Below, piece after piece: positions 1 through 7,557 of a DNA stretch of 18,712 nt (positions are counted from its first letter, which is position 1; every line of letters begins with the position of its first letter). The notes under the pieces were generated by a model. It had not been told where the DNA came from. It worked only from the letters and a program-made list of their open reading frames with translations, and did no database searches. The stretch spans positions 1 to 18,712 of the forward strand of contig JAQVKR010000006.1 of assembly GCA_028694565.1 (NCBI GenBank), written 5' to 3'. This DNA is from Gammaproteobacteria bacterium (GTDB lineage Bacteria; Pseudomonadota; Gammaproteobacteria; DSM-26407). The position numbers and the translations under genes were made by a program.

Positions 1-104
1 GCGTCCTCCCACTGGCGGTCCTCGCGGGTGACGATGCCGTGCCCGCCGGAGAAGGTTTCCTCGATGCGCTTGAAGAATTTAAGCCGGTCCAGAAAGTGAC
101 TCAT
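1..104 (-). CDS. narG: Respiratory nitrate reductase alpha subunit, N-terminal fragment
   Basis: The first 34 codons of the molybdenum catalytic subunit of the membrane-bound nitrate reductase NarGHI, which reduces nitrate to nitrite with quinol electrons at the cytoplasmic face. The visible protein begins MSHFLDRLKFFKRIEETF and continues with GGHG and DRQWED. This closely follows the conserved start of NarG proteins (E. coli begins MSKFLDRFRYF). The gene reads leftward off the window edge, so the 4Fe-4S site and molybdopterin domains are not visible. An AGGAG ribosome binding site lies 6 bases before the ATG at 104. It follows narK2 on the same strand after an 84-base gap holding a strong stem-loop. 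narHJI are expected to follow to the left (inference). Identity rests on the short N-terminus plus the narK-narXL context. Confidence 0.9.
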   Translation of the reverse strand, partial: MSHFLDRLKFFKRIEETFSGGHGIVTREDRQWED

Positions 105-120
105 GTCTGACTCCTATCGG

Positions 121-187
121 GTGAGGGCGAGGCGTGGGGCGGGGGGGCGTCCAGCGCCCGGCTCCTCACCCCCCGCGCCTCACTCAC
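121..187 (-). promoter_or_regulatory. Long GC-rich intercistronic stem-loop between narK2 and narG
   Basis: Almost the whole narK2-narG gap folds on itself. Read on the minus strand, GTGAGTGAGGCGCGGGG directly after the narK2 stop is imperfectly complementary to CCCCACGCCTCGCCCTCAC. Inside the loop is a second small hairpin (GGGCG TCCAG CGCCC on the plus strand). No T-run follows, so it is not a canonical intrinsic terminator. Partial termination, mRNA processing or 3' protection, separating narK2 and narG expression levels, are possible roles (inference). Confidence 0.5.
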
Positions 188-188
188 A

Positions 189-1796
189 TCACGGGTTCTT
201 GTGTTCCGCCTTGGGGCTCAGGTAGTACCACCAGTTGAGCAGCAGGCAGATGAAGTAGAAGATCGCGAAGCCGTAGAGGGCGTACTCCGGAGTGGTGGCC
301 TTGATCTGCTCGCCGAACACCTGCGGGATGATGAACGCGCCGTAGGCGGCGATGGCCGAGGTCCAGCCCAGCGCCGGGCCGGCCTGCTCCTTCGGGAACA
401 CCATGGCGATGGTGCGGAAGGTGGAGCCGTTGCCGATGCCGCTGGCGGCGAACAGCACCAGGAACAGCAGGAAGAAGGGCAGGAAGTACTCCTCCGGGGT
501 GGCCGAGCGGTAGGCGGCGGCCATGAAGTAGGCCACGCCCAGGGCGCTGACGATCATGGCGATGGTGATGAACTGGGTGACCTTGGCGCCGCCCAGCTTG
601 TCGGCGATCCAGCCGCCCACGGGCCGGATGAGCGCGCCGATGAAGGGGCCCATCCAGGCGTACATCAGCGCGCTGGGACCGTTGGGGTTCACCGTGTCGT
701 GGGTCATCAGGCCGTCGGCGCCGAGGATGTGGCTGTAGCCGAAGATGACCTTGATGGCGAGCGCGAAGGCGGCGGAATAGCCGATGAAGCTGCCGAAGGT
801 CATGGTGTAGATGACGCTCATCACCCAGGTGTGCTTGTTGCCGAAGATGCGGAACTGGCGCTGGAGGTTGGGCTTGATGTCGCCGGGGATCTGCTTGAGC
901 AGGAACACCGTGGCGGCGATGATGCCCGCCAGCACGAACCACTTGGTCCAGCCGGGCAGGCCGATCCCGGTGGGGGCGGGGAGAATCAGGTACAGGCCGG
1001 CGGCCGCGGTGATGAAGCCGATGAGCAGCATGCCGGTGATCTTGGAGAACGCGCCCGCCGGGGAGCCCGGATGGGGCGAGACCTCCTCGGTGCGGATGTT
1101 GTTCATGCCGAACCAGCCGGCGAAGGCCAGCGGCACCAGCAGCAGCAGCCAGACGAAGCCGGCGTTCTGGATCCAGGTCTCGGAGCCGGCGGGAATCTTG
1201 CCGATGAGCGTCCCCGAGGTGTTCTGCAGGATCATCGGCTCGCCGCCGAACAGGCCGAAGGTCATCACCAGGGGCACCAGGATCTGCATGGTGGTCACGC
1301 CGGCGTTGCCGAGCCCCGCGTTGAGGCCCAGCGCCAGGCCCTGCATCCGCTTCGGGTAGAAGAAGCTGATGTTGGACATGCTGGAGGCGAAGTTGCCGCC
1401 GCCGAAGCCCGACAGGAAGGCGAGCGCCTGGAATACCCACAGCGGGGTGTTCTGGTCCTGCAGCGCCAGGCCGGTGCCGATGGCGGGAATCATCAGCAGG
1501 GCGGTGGTGAAGAAGATGGTGTTGCGCCCGCCGGCGATGCGGATGAAGAAGCTCGAGGGGATGCGCAGCGTCGCGCCCGTGAGCCCGGCGATGGCCGAGA
1601 GGGTGAACAGCTCCGCGGGCTGGAACGGGAAGCCGAGGTTCAGCATCTGCACCGTGATGATGCCCCAGTAGAGCCACACCGCGAAGCCGCAGAGCAGGCT
1701 CGGGATGGAGATCCAGAGATTGCGGTTGGCAATCTTCTTGCCGGTGGAGTCCCAGAAGCGCTGGTCCTCCACGTCCCAGGTCTTTATGTCTGACAT
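189..1796 (-). CDS. narK2: NarK2-type nitrate/nitrite antiporter (MFS, NNP family)
   Basis: A 535-residue membrane transporter of the nitrate-nitrite porter branch of the major facilitator superfamily, in the inner membrane. The family imports nitrate and exports the nitrite made by NarG. Family hallmarks: a nitrate signature around residues 158-169 (LNAGLGNAGVTT), a second one at 477-491 (GWTSAIAAYGAFIIP), and two substrate-binding arginines in the expected settings, R78 (TLRIP) and R391 (LIRPVGGW). Many hydrophobic segments fit 12 helices, with a hydrophilic stretch near 231-255. It is longer than typical 12-helix NarK proteins (about 460) because of insertions after helix 5 and around 356-375. 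Start: ATG at 1796, preceded by GAGGAAA. It follows narK1 by 49 bases and precedes narG, so co-transcription is likely. Assignment as antiporter type (NarK2) rather than symporter follows established subfamily patterns and its pairing with a NarK1-like neighbour. Confidence 0.92.
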   Translation of the reverse strand: MSDIKTWDVEDQRFWDSTGKKIANRNLWISIPSLLCGFAVWLYWGIITVQMLNLGFPFQPAELFTLSAIAGLTGATLRIPSSFFIRIAGGRNTIFFTTALLMIPAIGTGLALQDQNTPLWVFQALAFLSGFGGGNFASSMSNISFFYPKRMQGLALGLNAGLGNAGVTTMQILVPLVMTFGLFGGEPMILQNTSGTLIGKIPAGSETWIQNAGFVWLLLLVPLAFAGWFGMNNIRTEEVSPHPGSPAGAFSKITGMLLIGFITAAAGLYLILPAPTGIGLPGWTKWFVLAGIIAATVFLLKQIPGDIKPNLQRQFRIFGNKHTWVMSVIYTMTFGSFIGYSAAFALAIKVIFGYSHILGADGLMTHDTVNPNGPSALMYAWMGPFIGALIRPVGGWIADKLGGAKVTQFITIAMIVSALGVAYFMAAAYRSATPEEYFLPFFLLFLVLFAASGIGNGSTFRTIAMVFPKEQAGPALGWTSAIAAYGAFIIPQVFGEQIKATTPEYALYGFAIFYFICLLLNWWYYLSPKAEHKNP

Positions 1797-1845
1797 GATG
1801 ATTTCCTCGAGTTGCTGGAACCGACGTTCCGTGCGATGGGCGCGC

Positions 1846-3108
1846 TTACTCCAGCACGTCCACCAGATCCTGGTGACGCATCAGGCGGTCCTTCTCCCGT
1901 TCGCCGGAGAAGTGCATCCAGATGAGGGAGACGAGAGTGATGCCGAACAGCAGCATGAAGGCGGTGCTGTTCACCCCGGTGGCATCCAGCAGCGCGCCGA
2001 ACAGGATGGGCAGCAGGAATCCGCCCATGCCCCCGGCCAGGCCCACGATGCCGGAGATGACGCCGATGTTCCTCGGGTACTCGTCGGAGAGGTACTTGAA
2101 CACCGAGGCCTTGCCGAAGCCCCAGGCGATGCCCACCACGAACAGGAACACGGTGAAGCCCCACTCGGGCAGGTGCAGCCCGAGCCGTACCGTGCCGCCG
2201 TCCACGGTGGCGATGGCCAGCTCGGTGTTCGGGTAGGACATGAAGAACAGCGAGCCGAGCGACGCCCACATGACCCACCAGGTGACGGTGTGGGCGCCGA
2301 AGCGGTCCGAGAGCCAGCCGCCGAGGGCGCGGATGACGCCCGAGGGCAGCACGAAAATGGCGGCCATGAGCGCCGCGTGGGTGAGATCGTGGCCGTACTC
2401 GGAGACGTAGTACTTGGTCATCCACAGGGAGAGGCCGACGAATCCGCCGAAGACCAGGGAGTAGTACTGGCAGTACTTCCAGACATGGGGATCCTTGAGG
2501 GCGCGCAGCTGGTCGCGGATGGTGACGTGGGCCTCCACCCGGTGGTCGGGATCGGAGTGGGTGAACATCCAGAAGACGACGGCCACCACGATCATCACCC
2601 CGGCGTAGGTCTTGGGCACCGCCGCCCAGCCCCATGCGGCGACGATGCTGGGGGCGGCGAACTTGGTCAGCGCGGCGCCGGCGTTGCCGGCCCCGAAGAT
2701 GCCCATGGCGAAACCCTGGCTCTTCTTCTCGAACCAGCGGGCGGTGTAGGCGATGCCCACGGAGAAGGAGGCGCCGGCGGCGCCGACGAACAGGCCCAGC
2801 ACCAGGAACTGCCAGAATGCGGTGGCCTCGCCGATGAACCACAGGGGCGGGATCACGGCCAGCAGCAGGCCGAACAGGACCGGCCGGCCACCGAACCGAT
2901 CGGTCATCATGCCCAGGGGCAGGCGCAGCAGGGAGCCGGTCAGGATGGGGGTGGCCACCAGCAGGCCGAACTGGGTCTCGTTGAGCGCGAGCGTCTCCTT
3001 GATGGGGATGCCGATGATGGAAAACATGACCCACACCGCGAAGCAGGCGGTGAAGGCCAGCGTGTTCATGGCGAGGACCGAGAGCTGTTTCGTGCGTTGG
3101 CTCGGCAT
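1846..3108 (-). CDS. narK1: NarK1-type nitrate/proton symporter (MFS, NNP family)
   Basis: A 420-residue transporter of the nitrate-nitrite porter family, probably a nitrate/H+ symporter that starts nitrate uptake before nitrite is available for exchange (family knowledge). Visible marks: the GAGNAGAALTKF signature at about 139-150, a second glycine-rich signature GIVGLAGGMGGF at 353-364, and key arginines R62 (LLRLPLG) and R260 (VIRALGGW). The MFS loop motif DRFGGR follows helix 2 at 70-75. About 12 hydrophobic segments. The chosen start at 3108 has a GGAGGG ribosome binding site 7 bases upstream. An in-frame ATG at 3195 would add 29 charged residues unlike the family and has no such site. 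First gene of the narK1-narK2-narG run, divergent from narX. Separate adjacent narK1 and narK2 genes match the two halves that are fused in some denitrifiers. Confidence 0.92.
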   Translation of the reverse strand: MPSQRTKQLSVLAMNTLAFTACFAVWVMFSIIGIPIKETLALNETQFGLLVATPILTGSLLRLPLGMMTDRFGGRPVLFGLLLAVIPPLWFIGEATAFWQFLVLGLFVGAAGASFSVGIAYTARWFEKKSQGFAMGIFGAGNAGAALTKFAAPSIVAAWGWAAVPKTYAGVMIVVAVVFWMFTHSDPDHRVEAHVTIRDQLRALKDPHVWKYCQYYSLVFGGFVGLSLWMTKYYVSEYGHDLTHAALMAAIFVLPSGVIRALGGWLSDRFGAHTVTWWVMWASLGSLFFMSYPNTELAIATVDGGTVRLGLHLPEWGFTVFLFVVGIAWGFGKASVFKYLSDEYPRNIGVISGIVGLAGGMGGFLLPILFGALLDATGVNSTAFMLLFGITLVSLIWMHFSGEREKDRLMRHQDLVDVLE

Positions 3109-3400
3109 GGCCGTTCCCTCCGTCAAGACACCGTCGTGCCGTTGAATCTCCGCTGCCCCATGGGGTTTTTCAGCGTTGCGGCGGAGTCTAGGCACGCATC
3201 CCGGAGGCTCTCAACGGGGGGAGAGGGCGACTGTTTTCATCGGATTACCACCAAATGAGTAACTGGAGTACATGTAATAACCGTATGTAATAAAATAGGA
3301 ATTCATGTAACCGGGGGCGGGGTGGCGGAAGGCGTCAAGCACCCCGGATAATTGTGGGTATTCCCTAATAACGGCGTGGGCGGCGGGTTATCATCAGTCC
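3109..3400. promoter_or_regulatory. Divergent narK1/narX control region with NarL-type heptamers
   Basis: A 292-base gap between divergent starts; its centre (about 3235-3310) is far more AT-rich than the surroundings. At 3246-3261 is TACCACC AA ATGAGTA, a 7-2-7 inverted heptamer pair. Its right half reads TACTCAT on the minus strand, a full match to the NarL consensus TACYYMT; the left half matches 5 of 7. Further near matches (6 of 7, minus strand) lie at 3264-3270 (TACTCCA) and 3354-3360 (TACCCAC). ATGTAA occurs three times (3272, 3285, 3305). I found no convincing FNR box (TTGAT-N4-ATCAA). The narK1 leader includes a stem-loop at 3148-3186. Control of narK1 by the adjacent NarL is inference. 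Confidence 0.6.
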
Positions 3401-5359
3401 ATGGCGAAAATGTTCGAACGCTCCCTGCTGCTGCGCCTGGGGCTGGCCATGGCCACCATCACGGCGCTTGCCTTCCTGGGCATGCTGAGCTCGGTTTTCA
3501 TCGCCGAGACCACCCAGGGCGTGGCCTCCGCGGTGAACCAGGCCGGTTCCCTGCGCATGCAGTCCTACCGCATCGCCACGGACCTGGTGTACGCGGGCGA
3601 CATGGATCCGGAGGCCTACTGGCGGGCCACCGAGGCACTGGTGCGGGAGTTCGAATCCCGGCTCGACAGCCCGCGCCTGGTCAGCGTGATTCCCGACGAT
3701 CCCGCGCACAGGCTCAACGCCGCCTACCGGCTGGTGAGCCGGAAGTGGGAGCGGTTGATCAAGCCCATCCTCAATGTCTACGTCGGCGTGGTCGCGCCCA
3801 CCCCGAACCCGGGCTGGGCGGAAGGCCTGCACGGGGATATCAGTGCCGAGCTGGCCGAGGCCACCCGTCACAACATCCGGGCCCGCTATCTCACCCTGGT
3901 GGATGGGTTCGTCGCGCAAATCGACCGGCTGGTCGGTCTGCTCGAGGAGGACGCGGAAAACAAGATCCAGAAGCTGCGGCTGTTCCAGGTCGTGTCGCTG
4001 TTCCTCACGGTGGTGGTGGTGGTGGTCACCATGTATCTGATGCACACCGACGTGCTGCTGCCGCTGCGGGATCTGCTCGCCTGCGCCGAGCAGCTGCGGC
4101 GTGGCGAGCTCAGCGCGCGAACCCGCTATGAGAGCGCGGACGAGCTGGGGCGGCTCGGGCGCGCCTTCAACGTCATGGCGCAGGATCTGTCGCGGATGTA
4201 CGCGGGACTGGAGGAACTGGTCCAGCGCAAGACCCGGGACCTGGAGCGCAGCAACCGCTCCCTGGAGCTGCTCTACATCACCAGCAAGCGTCTGGCCGAG
4301 CCGCCGTTGACCGAGGCCAGCTTCCGGGCCGTGCTGGAGGACCTGGAGACGCTGGCGGAAGTGGGGTCCGGGAGCATCTGCCTCCAGGGCCACGCCGACG
4401 ACAGCCGGGCGTTCAGGCTGACCTCCAGCCGCTCGGATGAGTCCGGCGCGATCTGCACCTGGCCCGATTGCGCCCTCTGCCTTGGCGACGGCACCACCCA
4501 CACGGTGGACGTGCCGGGCGCGGGCGGGCGGCTCCAGCGGCTATTGTCGCTGCCCATCGGCGACCAGGAGCGGCGCTACGGCGCCCTGCTGGTGGAACTG
4601 CCGACCGGCGAGGATCTCCAGCCCTGGCGGAAACGGCTGCTGATGACCGTGGCCGGACATATCGGCGCCGCTCTCACCACCCGCCAGCGGCTGCACGAAA
4701 GCCGGCGCCTGGCCCTCTACGAGGAGCGCGGCGTGATTGCCCGCGAGCTCCACGATTCCCTGGCCCAGTCCCTGTCCTACCTGAAGATTCAGGTCAGCCG
4801 GCTCGACATGGCCCTGCGCCAGCGGGACGACGGGGCCGTGGCCCGGGAGGTGGTCACCGAGCTGAGGGAGGGGGTCAGCAGCGCCTATCGGCAGTTGCGG
4901 GAGCTGCTCACCACCTTCCGCCTCAAGATGGACGGGCGCGGGCTCAGCCAGGCGCTGGAGGAGACCGTGGCGGAGTTCGGCGATCGGGGAGCGGTCGCCA
5001 TCGAGCTGGAGAACCGGTTGCAGGGGATCCAGCTCTCGCCGAACGAGGAGATCCACGTCCTGCAGCTGGTGCGCGAAGCCCTTTCCAACGTCTCCCGCCA
5101 CGCCGAGGCGACCCGGGCGCGGGTCAGTCTGGGGGCCGATGCCGACGGCCGGATCACGGTGGTGGTGGAGGATGACGGCCGCGGCATACCCCCGCAGCCG
5201 CAGCGTCGCCACCACTACGGCCTGGCCATCATGGAAGAGCGCGCCCGCAGCCTCGGGGGAGAGATCCGGATGCTTCCCGCGCCCGGGGGCGGCACCCGGG
5301 TGGAACTCGTATTCAAGCCGGGCCGGGACATGGACCGGTTCCACAACCTGCACACCTGA
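3401..5359 (+). CDS. narX: Nitrate/nitrite sensor histidine kinase NarX
   Basis: A 652-residue membrane sensor kinase that detects periplasmic nitrate/nitrite and phosphorylates NarL. Order of parts: transmembrane helix 1 (about 9-34); periplasmic sensor domain with the nitrate-binding P-box AGSLRMQSYRIATDL (48-62); helix 2 (about 194-214, a run of valines); HAMP linker (about 215-270); a central module with cysteines C352, C357 and C360 (CTWPDCALC), as in NarX/NarQ; the HisKA_3 dimerisation helix with phospho-accepting H451 in ARELHDSLAQSL; and an HATPase domain with N box (EALSNVSRHA, 559-568), DDGRGIP (591-597) and GLAIMEERA (607-615). The ribosome binding site before 3401 is poor; the ATG at 3410 (residue 4) is an alternative. 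narL begins 12 bases after the stop. Called NarX over NarQ from the cysteine module, length and narL/narK linkage. Confidence 0.93.
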   Translation: MAKMFERSLLLRLGLAMATITALAFLGMLSSVFIAETTQGVASAVNQAGSLRMQSYRIATDLVYAGDMDPEAYWRATEALVREFESRLDSPRLVSVIPDDPAHRLNAAYRLVSRKWERLIKPILNVYVGVVAPTPNPGWAEGLHGDISAELAEATRHNIRARYLTLVDGFVAQIDRLVGLLEEDAENKIQKLRLFQVVSLFLTVVVVVVTMYLMHTDVLLPLRDLLACAEQLRRGELSARTRYESADELGRLGRAFNVMAQDLSRMYAGLEELVQRKTRDLERSNRSLELLYITSKRLAEPPLTEASFRAVLEDLETLAEVGSGSICLQGHADDSRAFRLTSSRSDESGAICTWPDCALCLGDGTTHTVDVPGAGGRLQRLLSLPIGDQERRYGALLVELPTGEDLQPWRKRLLMTVAGHIGAALTTRQRLHESRRLALYEERGVIARELHDSLAQSLSYLKIQVSRLDMALRQRDDGAVAREVVTELREGVSSAYRQLRELLTTFRLKMDGRGLSQALEETVAEFGDRGAVAIELENRLQGIQLSPNEEIHVLQLVREALSNVSRHAEATRARVSLGADADGRITVVVEDDGRGIPPQPQRRHHYGLAIMEERARSLGGEIRMLPAPGGGTRVELVFKPGRDMDRFHNLHT

Positions 5360-5371
5360 GGGCGAGCGAAC

Positions 5372-6022
5372 ATGTCCGAAACGGAAACCACCAGCATACT
5401 CGTGATTGACGATCATCCCCTGTTCCGCAAGGGGGTGGCCGATCTGATCGCCATGGATCCCGGCCTGCGCCTGGTGGGCGAGGCCGCGGACGGTGAATCG
5501 GGCGTGAGCCTCGCGCAGGCGCTGGCGCCGGATCTGGTGCTGCTCGATCTGAACATGAAGGGAATGGACGGCCTGCAGACCCTGAAGGTGCTGAAGAGCG
5601 GCGAGTTCGACGCCAGGGTGATCATGCTCACCGTATCCGACAGCGAGGACGACGTGGTGGGCGCCCTGCGCGCCGGGGCCGACGGCTACCTGCTCAAGGA
5701 CATGGAGCCGGAGGAGATCCTGGCGCAGCTGGAGGAGGCACGGCAGGGGCGGGTGGTCATCAGCGACCGGCTCACCGAACTTCTGGCCCGGGCCCTGCGC
5801 GAGGACAGCCGGCCGCGCAGCGTGGCGGAATCGGGGCTCACCGAGCGCGAGTCGGAGATCCTGAAGATGCTGGCCCGCGGCTACAGCAACAAGGTCATCG
5901 CCCGCGAGCTCGACATCGCCGAGGGCACCATCAAGGTGCACGTCAAGCACATCCTCAAGAAGCTCAAGCTGCGCTCCCGGGTCGAGGCCGCCGTCTGGGC
6001 GGTGGATCAGGGCCACCGTTGA
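5372..6022 (+). CDS. narL: Nitrate/nitrite response regulator NarL
   Basis: A 216-residue response regulator, exactly the length of E. coli NarL, partner of the preceding kinase. Receiver domain (residues 7-125): acidic pocket D13/D14, phospho-accepting D59 in LVLLDLNMKGMDG, T87 and K109. A linker leads to a LuxR/GerE-type helix-turn-helix domain (about 154-205) with LTERESEILKMLARGYSNK and GTIKVHVKHILKKLKL. K188, V189 and K192 fall at the positions that contact DNA in E. coli NarL, so heptamer recognition (TACYYMT) should be conserved. This supports the sites called upstream of narK1. Start ATG follows GAGGGCGAG; the gene is 12 bases after narX and almost certainly co-transcribed. NarP is the main alternative; linkage with narX and narK favours NarL. 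Confidence 0.94.
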   Translation: MSETETTSILVIDDHPLFRKGVADLIAMDPGLRLVGEAADGESGVSLAQALAPDLVLLDLNMKGMDGLQTLKVLKSGEFDARVIMLTVSDSEDDVVGALRAGADGYLLKDMEPEEILAQLEEARQGRVVISDRLTELLARALREDSRPRSVAESGLTERESEILKMLARGYSNKVIARELDIAEGTIKVHVKHILKKLKLRSRVEAAVWAVDQGHR

Positions 6023-6035
6023 AAGCCTGCCTTGC

Positions 6036-6177
6036 TTGACCGCGGATCGGCGCAATCGGCGTCGATTCGTCCATGGCCGTGCGTTTGTCGACGGGCCGAC
6101 AGGTTGCACGGGCGAAGGTCTCCGCGCCGGGCGGGCCTGCTCTCCGTCAGCGCCAATGACGTCATTCCGCGGTTGAC
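6036..6177. repeat. Intergenic inverted-arm repeat element A (decamer iterations)
   Basis: The gap between convergent narL and pdhC is filled by an element with inward-facing arms. The left arm reads CGCGGATCGG, CGCAATCGG, CGTCGATTCG (6041-6069; 10, 9, 10 bases). The right arm, read on the minus strand from 6171, is CGCGGAATGA, CGTCATTGG, CGCTGACGGA (again 10, 9, 10). Both start with ACCGCGGA. About 73 bases lie between the arms. No gene is seen here. It belongs with elements B and D. Confidence 0.6.
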
Positions 6178-6206
6178 GGCAAAGCCGCCGCCGCGCGGCC
6201 TTGCCG

Positions 6207-7349
6207 CTACTCCGGCTTTTCGAGATCCTCGAGGACTGCGCCGAGGAAGCGGGCGGCTTCGCCGCCGGTGACGGCGCGGTGATCGAAGGTGAGCGACAGG
6301 GGCAGGATGCGGTGCACGGCGGGGGCCCCGTCGATGGCCACGACGGCATCGTGGGCCTTGCCGGCGCCGAGGATGGCGACCGTGGGCGGCAGCACCACCG
6401 GGGTGGCGTAGCGGCCGGCGAAGGTGCCGAAGTTGGACAGCAGGATGGTGTGGCCGCGCAGTTCCGCGGGCGGGATGCTGCGGGAGCGGACATCGGCCTT
6501 GATGCGATCCAGCGCCACGCGGAGGTCCTCCGGCGGGCGCCCGGCCACATCGCGCAGGATCGGCACGAACAGGCCGTCGCTGGTGTCCACGGCGATGCCC
6601 ACGTGGACGGGTTTCAGCACCCGGCGTCCCACCGCGTGGGCGTCGTACCAGGCGTTGAGGGCCGGTTCCCGGGCGCAGCCGGCCACCAGGGCGCGGATCA
6701 GCCGCAGGGTCACGTCCGCGTCGGATGCCCAGCCCTGGATGTCCGCGTCATCGTGGATCGAAACGCCCACCACCTCCGCGTGGGCGCGGCTCAGGTTCAC
6801 GGCCATGGCCCGGCGCACGCCGCGCAGCGGCTCGATGGGGCCCATCTCGGCAAGGATGCGGGCGACCCGCTGTACGTCCGCCGCGGTGATGAGCCCGTCC
6901 GGGCCGCTCGGGGTGACGATGGAGAGATCCACCTCCAGCCGCTGGGCCAGGGCGCGCACGGCAGGGGTGGCCTTCGCGCCCAGGGACTGCTGCTGCCGGG
7001 CCGGCGCGGGGTGCTCGCGCCGCGTCTCCGCGGCCGGCTTCTCCGCATGCTCCCCGGCGCCCTTCACCTCGCCCACCACCGTTCCGGTATCCGGCCGCCG
7101 CGCCCCCTCGACGTCGAACTCCACCAGCGGGTCGCCGGTATGGACCATCTCGCCGGGCTCGCCGAACAGGCGGGCGATGGCGCCGGACTGCGGGGAGGGG
7201 ATGTCCACGATGGCCTTCGCCGTTTCCACCGACACCAGCGGCTGGTCCTGCACCACGCTGTCGCCCACGGCCACGTGCCACTCCCGGATCTCCGCCTCCG
7301 GCAGCCCCTCGCCCAGATCGGGCAGGTAGAACAGGTTTCCGTTCGTCAT
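6207..7349 (-). CDS. pdhC: 2-oxoacid (pyruvate) dehydrogenase E2, dihydrolipoamide acyltransferase
   Basis: A 380-residue acyltransferase core of a 2-oxoacid dehydrogenase complex: its lipoyl arm takes the acyl group from E1 and the catalytic domain passes it to coenzyme A. Domains: one lipoyl domain (1-80) with the lipoylated lysine K45 in SVETAKAIVDIPSP; an Ala/Pro/charged linker (about 83-123); a peripheral subunit-binding domain (127-163, ATPAVRALAQRLEVD); and the catalytic domain (about 172-380) ending in TFDHRAVTGGEAARF with catalytic H357. The usual HRxxDG aspartate is T361, a variant I recall in some bacterial E2s. Start chosen at 7349 with GGAGGTGG just upstream, giving MTNGNLFYLPDLGEG; an ATG at 7382 would add 11 atypical residues. 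It follows pdhB after a 208-base gap holding repeat element B. Substrate could be pyruvate or another 2-oxoacid; the fold is certain, the substrate is not. Confidence 0.85.
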   Translation of the reverse strand: MTNGNLFYLPDLGEGLPEAEIREWHVAVGDSVVQDQPLVSVETAKAIVDIPSPQSGAIARLFGEPGEMVHTGDPLVEFDVEGARRPDTGTVVGEVKGAGEHAEKPAAETRREHPAPARQQQSLGAKATPAVRALAQRLEVDLSIVTPSGPDGLITAADVQRVARILAEMGPIEPLRGVRRAMAVNLSRAHAEVVGVSIHDDADIQGWASDADVTLRLIRALVAGCAREPALNAWYDAHAVGRRVLKPVHVGIAVDTSDGLFVPILRDVAGRPPEDLRVALDRIKADVRSRSIPPAELRGHTILLSNFGTFAGRYATPVVLPPTVAILGAGKAHDAVVAIDGAPAVHRILPLSLTFDHRAVTGGEAARFLGAVLEDLEKPE

Positions 7350-7379
7350 GACCACCTCCACCGCATCATTATTTTTCAC

Positions 7380-7520
7380 CACAGATTTACGTGGATTTTC
7401 GTTGATTTATTCGCATGAAAACATGCGCCGGTCCGGCGGTTGCGCGAGAGTTCGATCACCCCCGTGTGGAACGTTTCTCCCGGCTCTTCCATCAACGTCA
7501 ATGAACGAAAGTCCGCGGTT
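7380..7520. repeat. Intergenic inverted-arm repeat element B inside the pdh operon
   Basis: Left arm, plus strand: CACAGATTTA, CGTGGATTTT, CGTTGATTTA (7380-7409), exact period 10. Right arm, read on the minus strand from 7517: CGCGGACTTT, CGTTCATTGA, CGTTGATGGA, also exact period 10 and preceded by AAC. The arms face inward around about 78 bases and are partly complementary. The element lies between pdhB and pdhC, so a full operon transcript would carry it. No coding potential is seen. Confidence 0.6.
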
Positions 7521-7557
7521 GATCCTGTCCGGTTCTCTTGCCGTCGGCTCCCCGGGG

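Noticed and set aside
201..1793. Long open frame on the plus strand opposite narK2
   Set aside because: Low-complexity Gly/Ala/Arg/Glu/His composition typical of an antisense shadow in GC-rich DNA; narK2 on the minus strand has full family signatures.
4541..6550. Very long minus-strand frame across narX, narL and the end of pdhC
   Set aside because: His/Gln/Leu/Gly-rich composition and no motif; it covers three real genes in the wrong frame.
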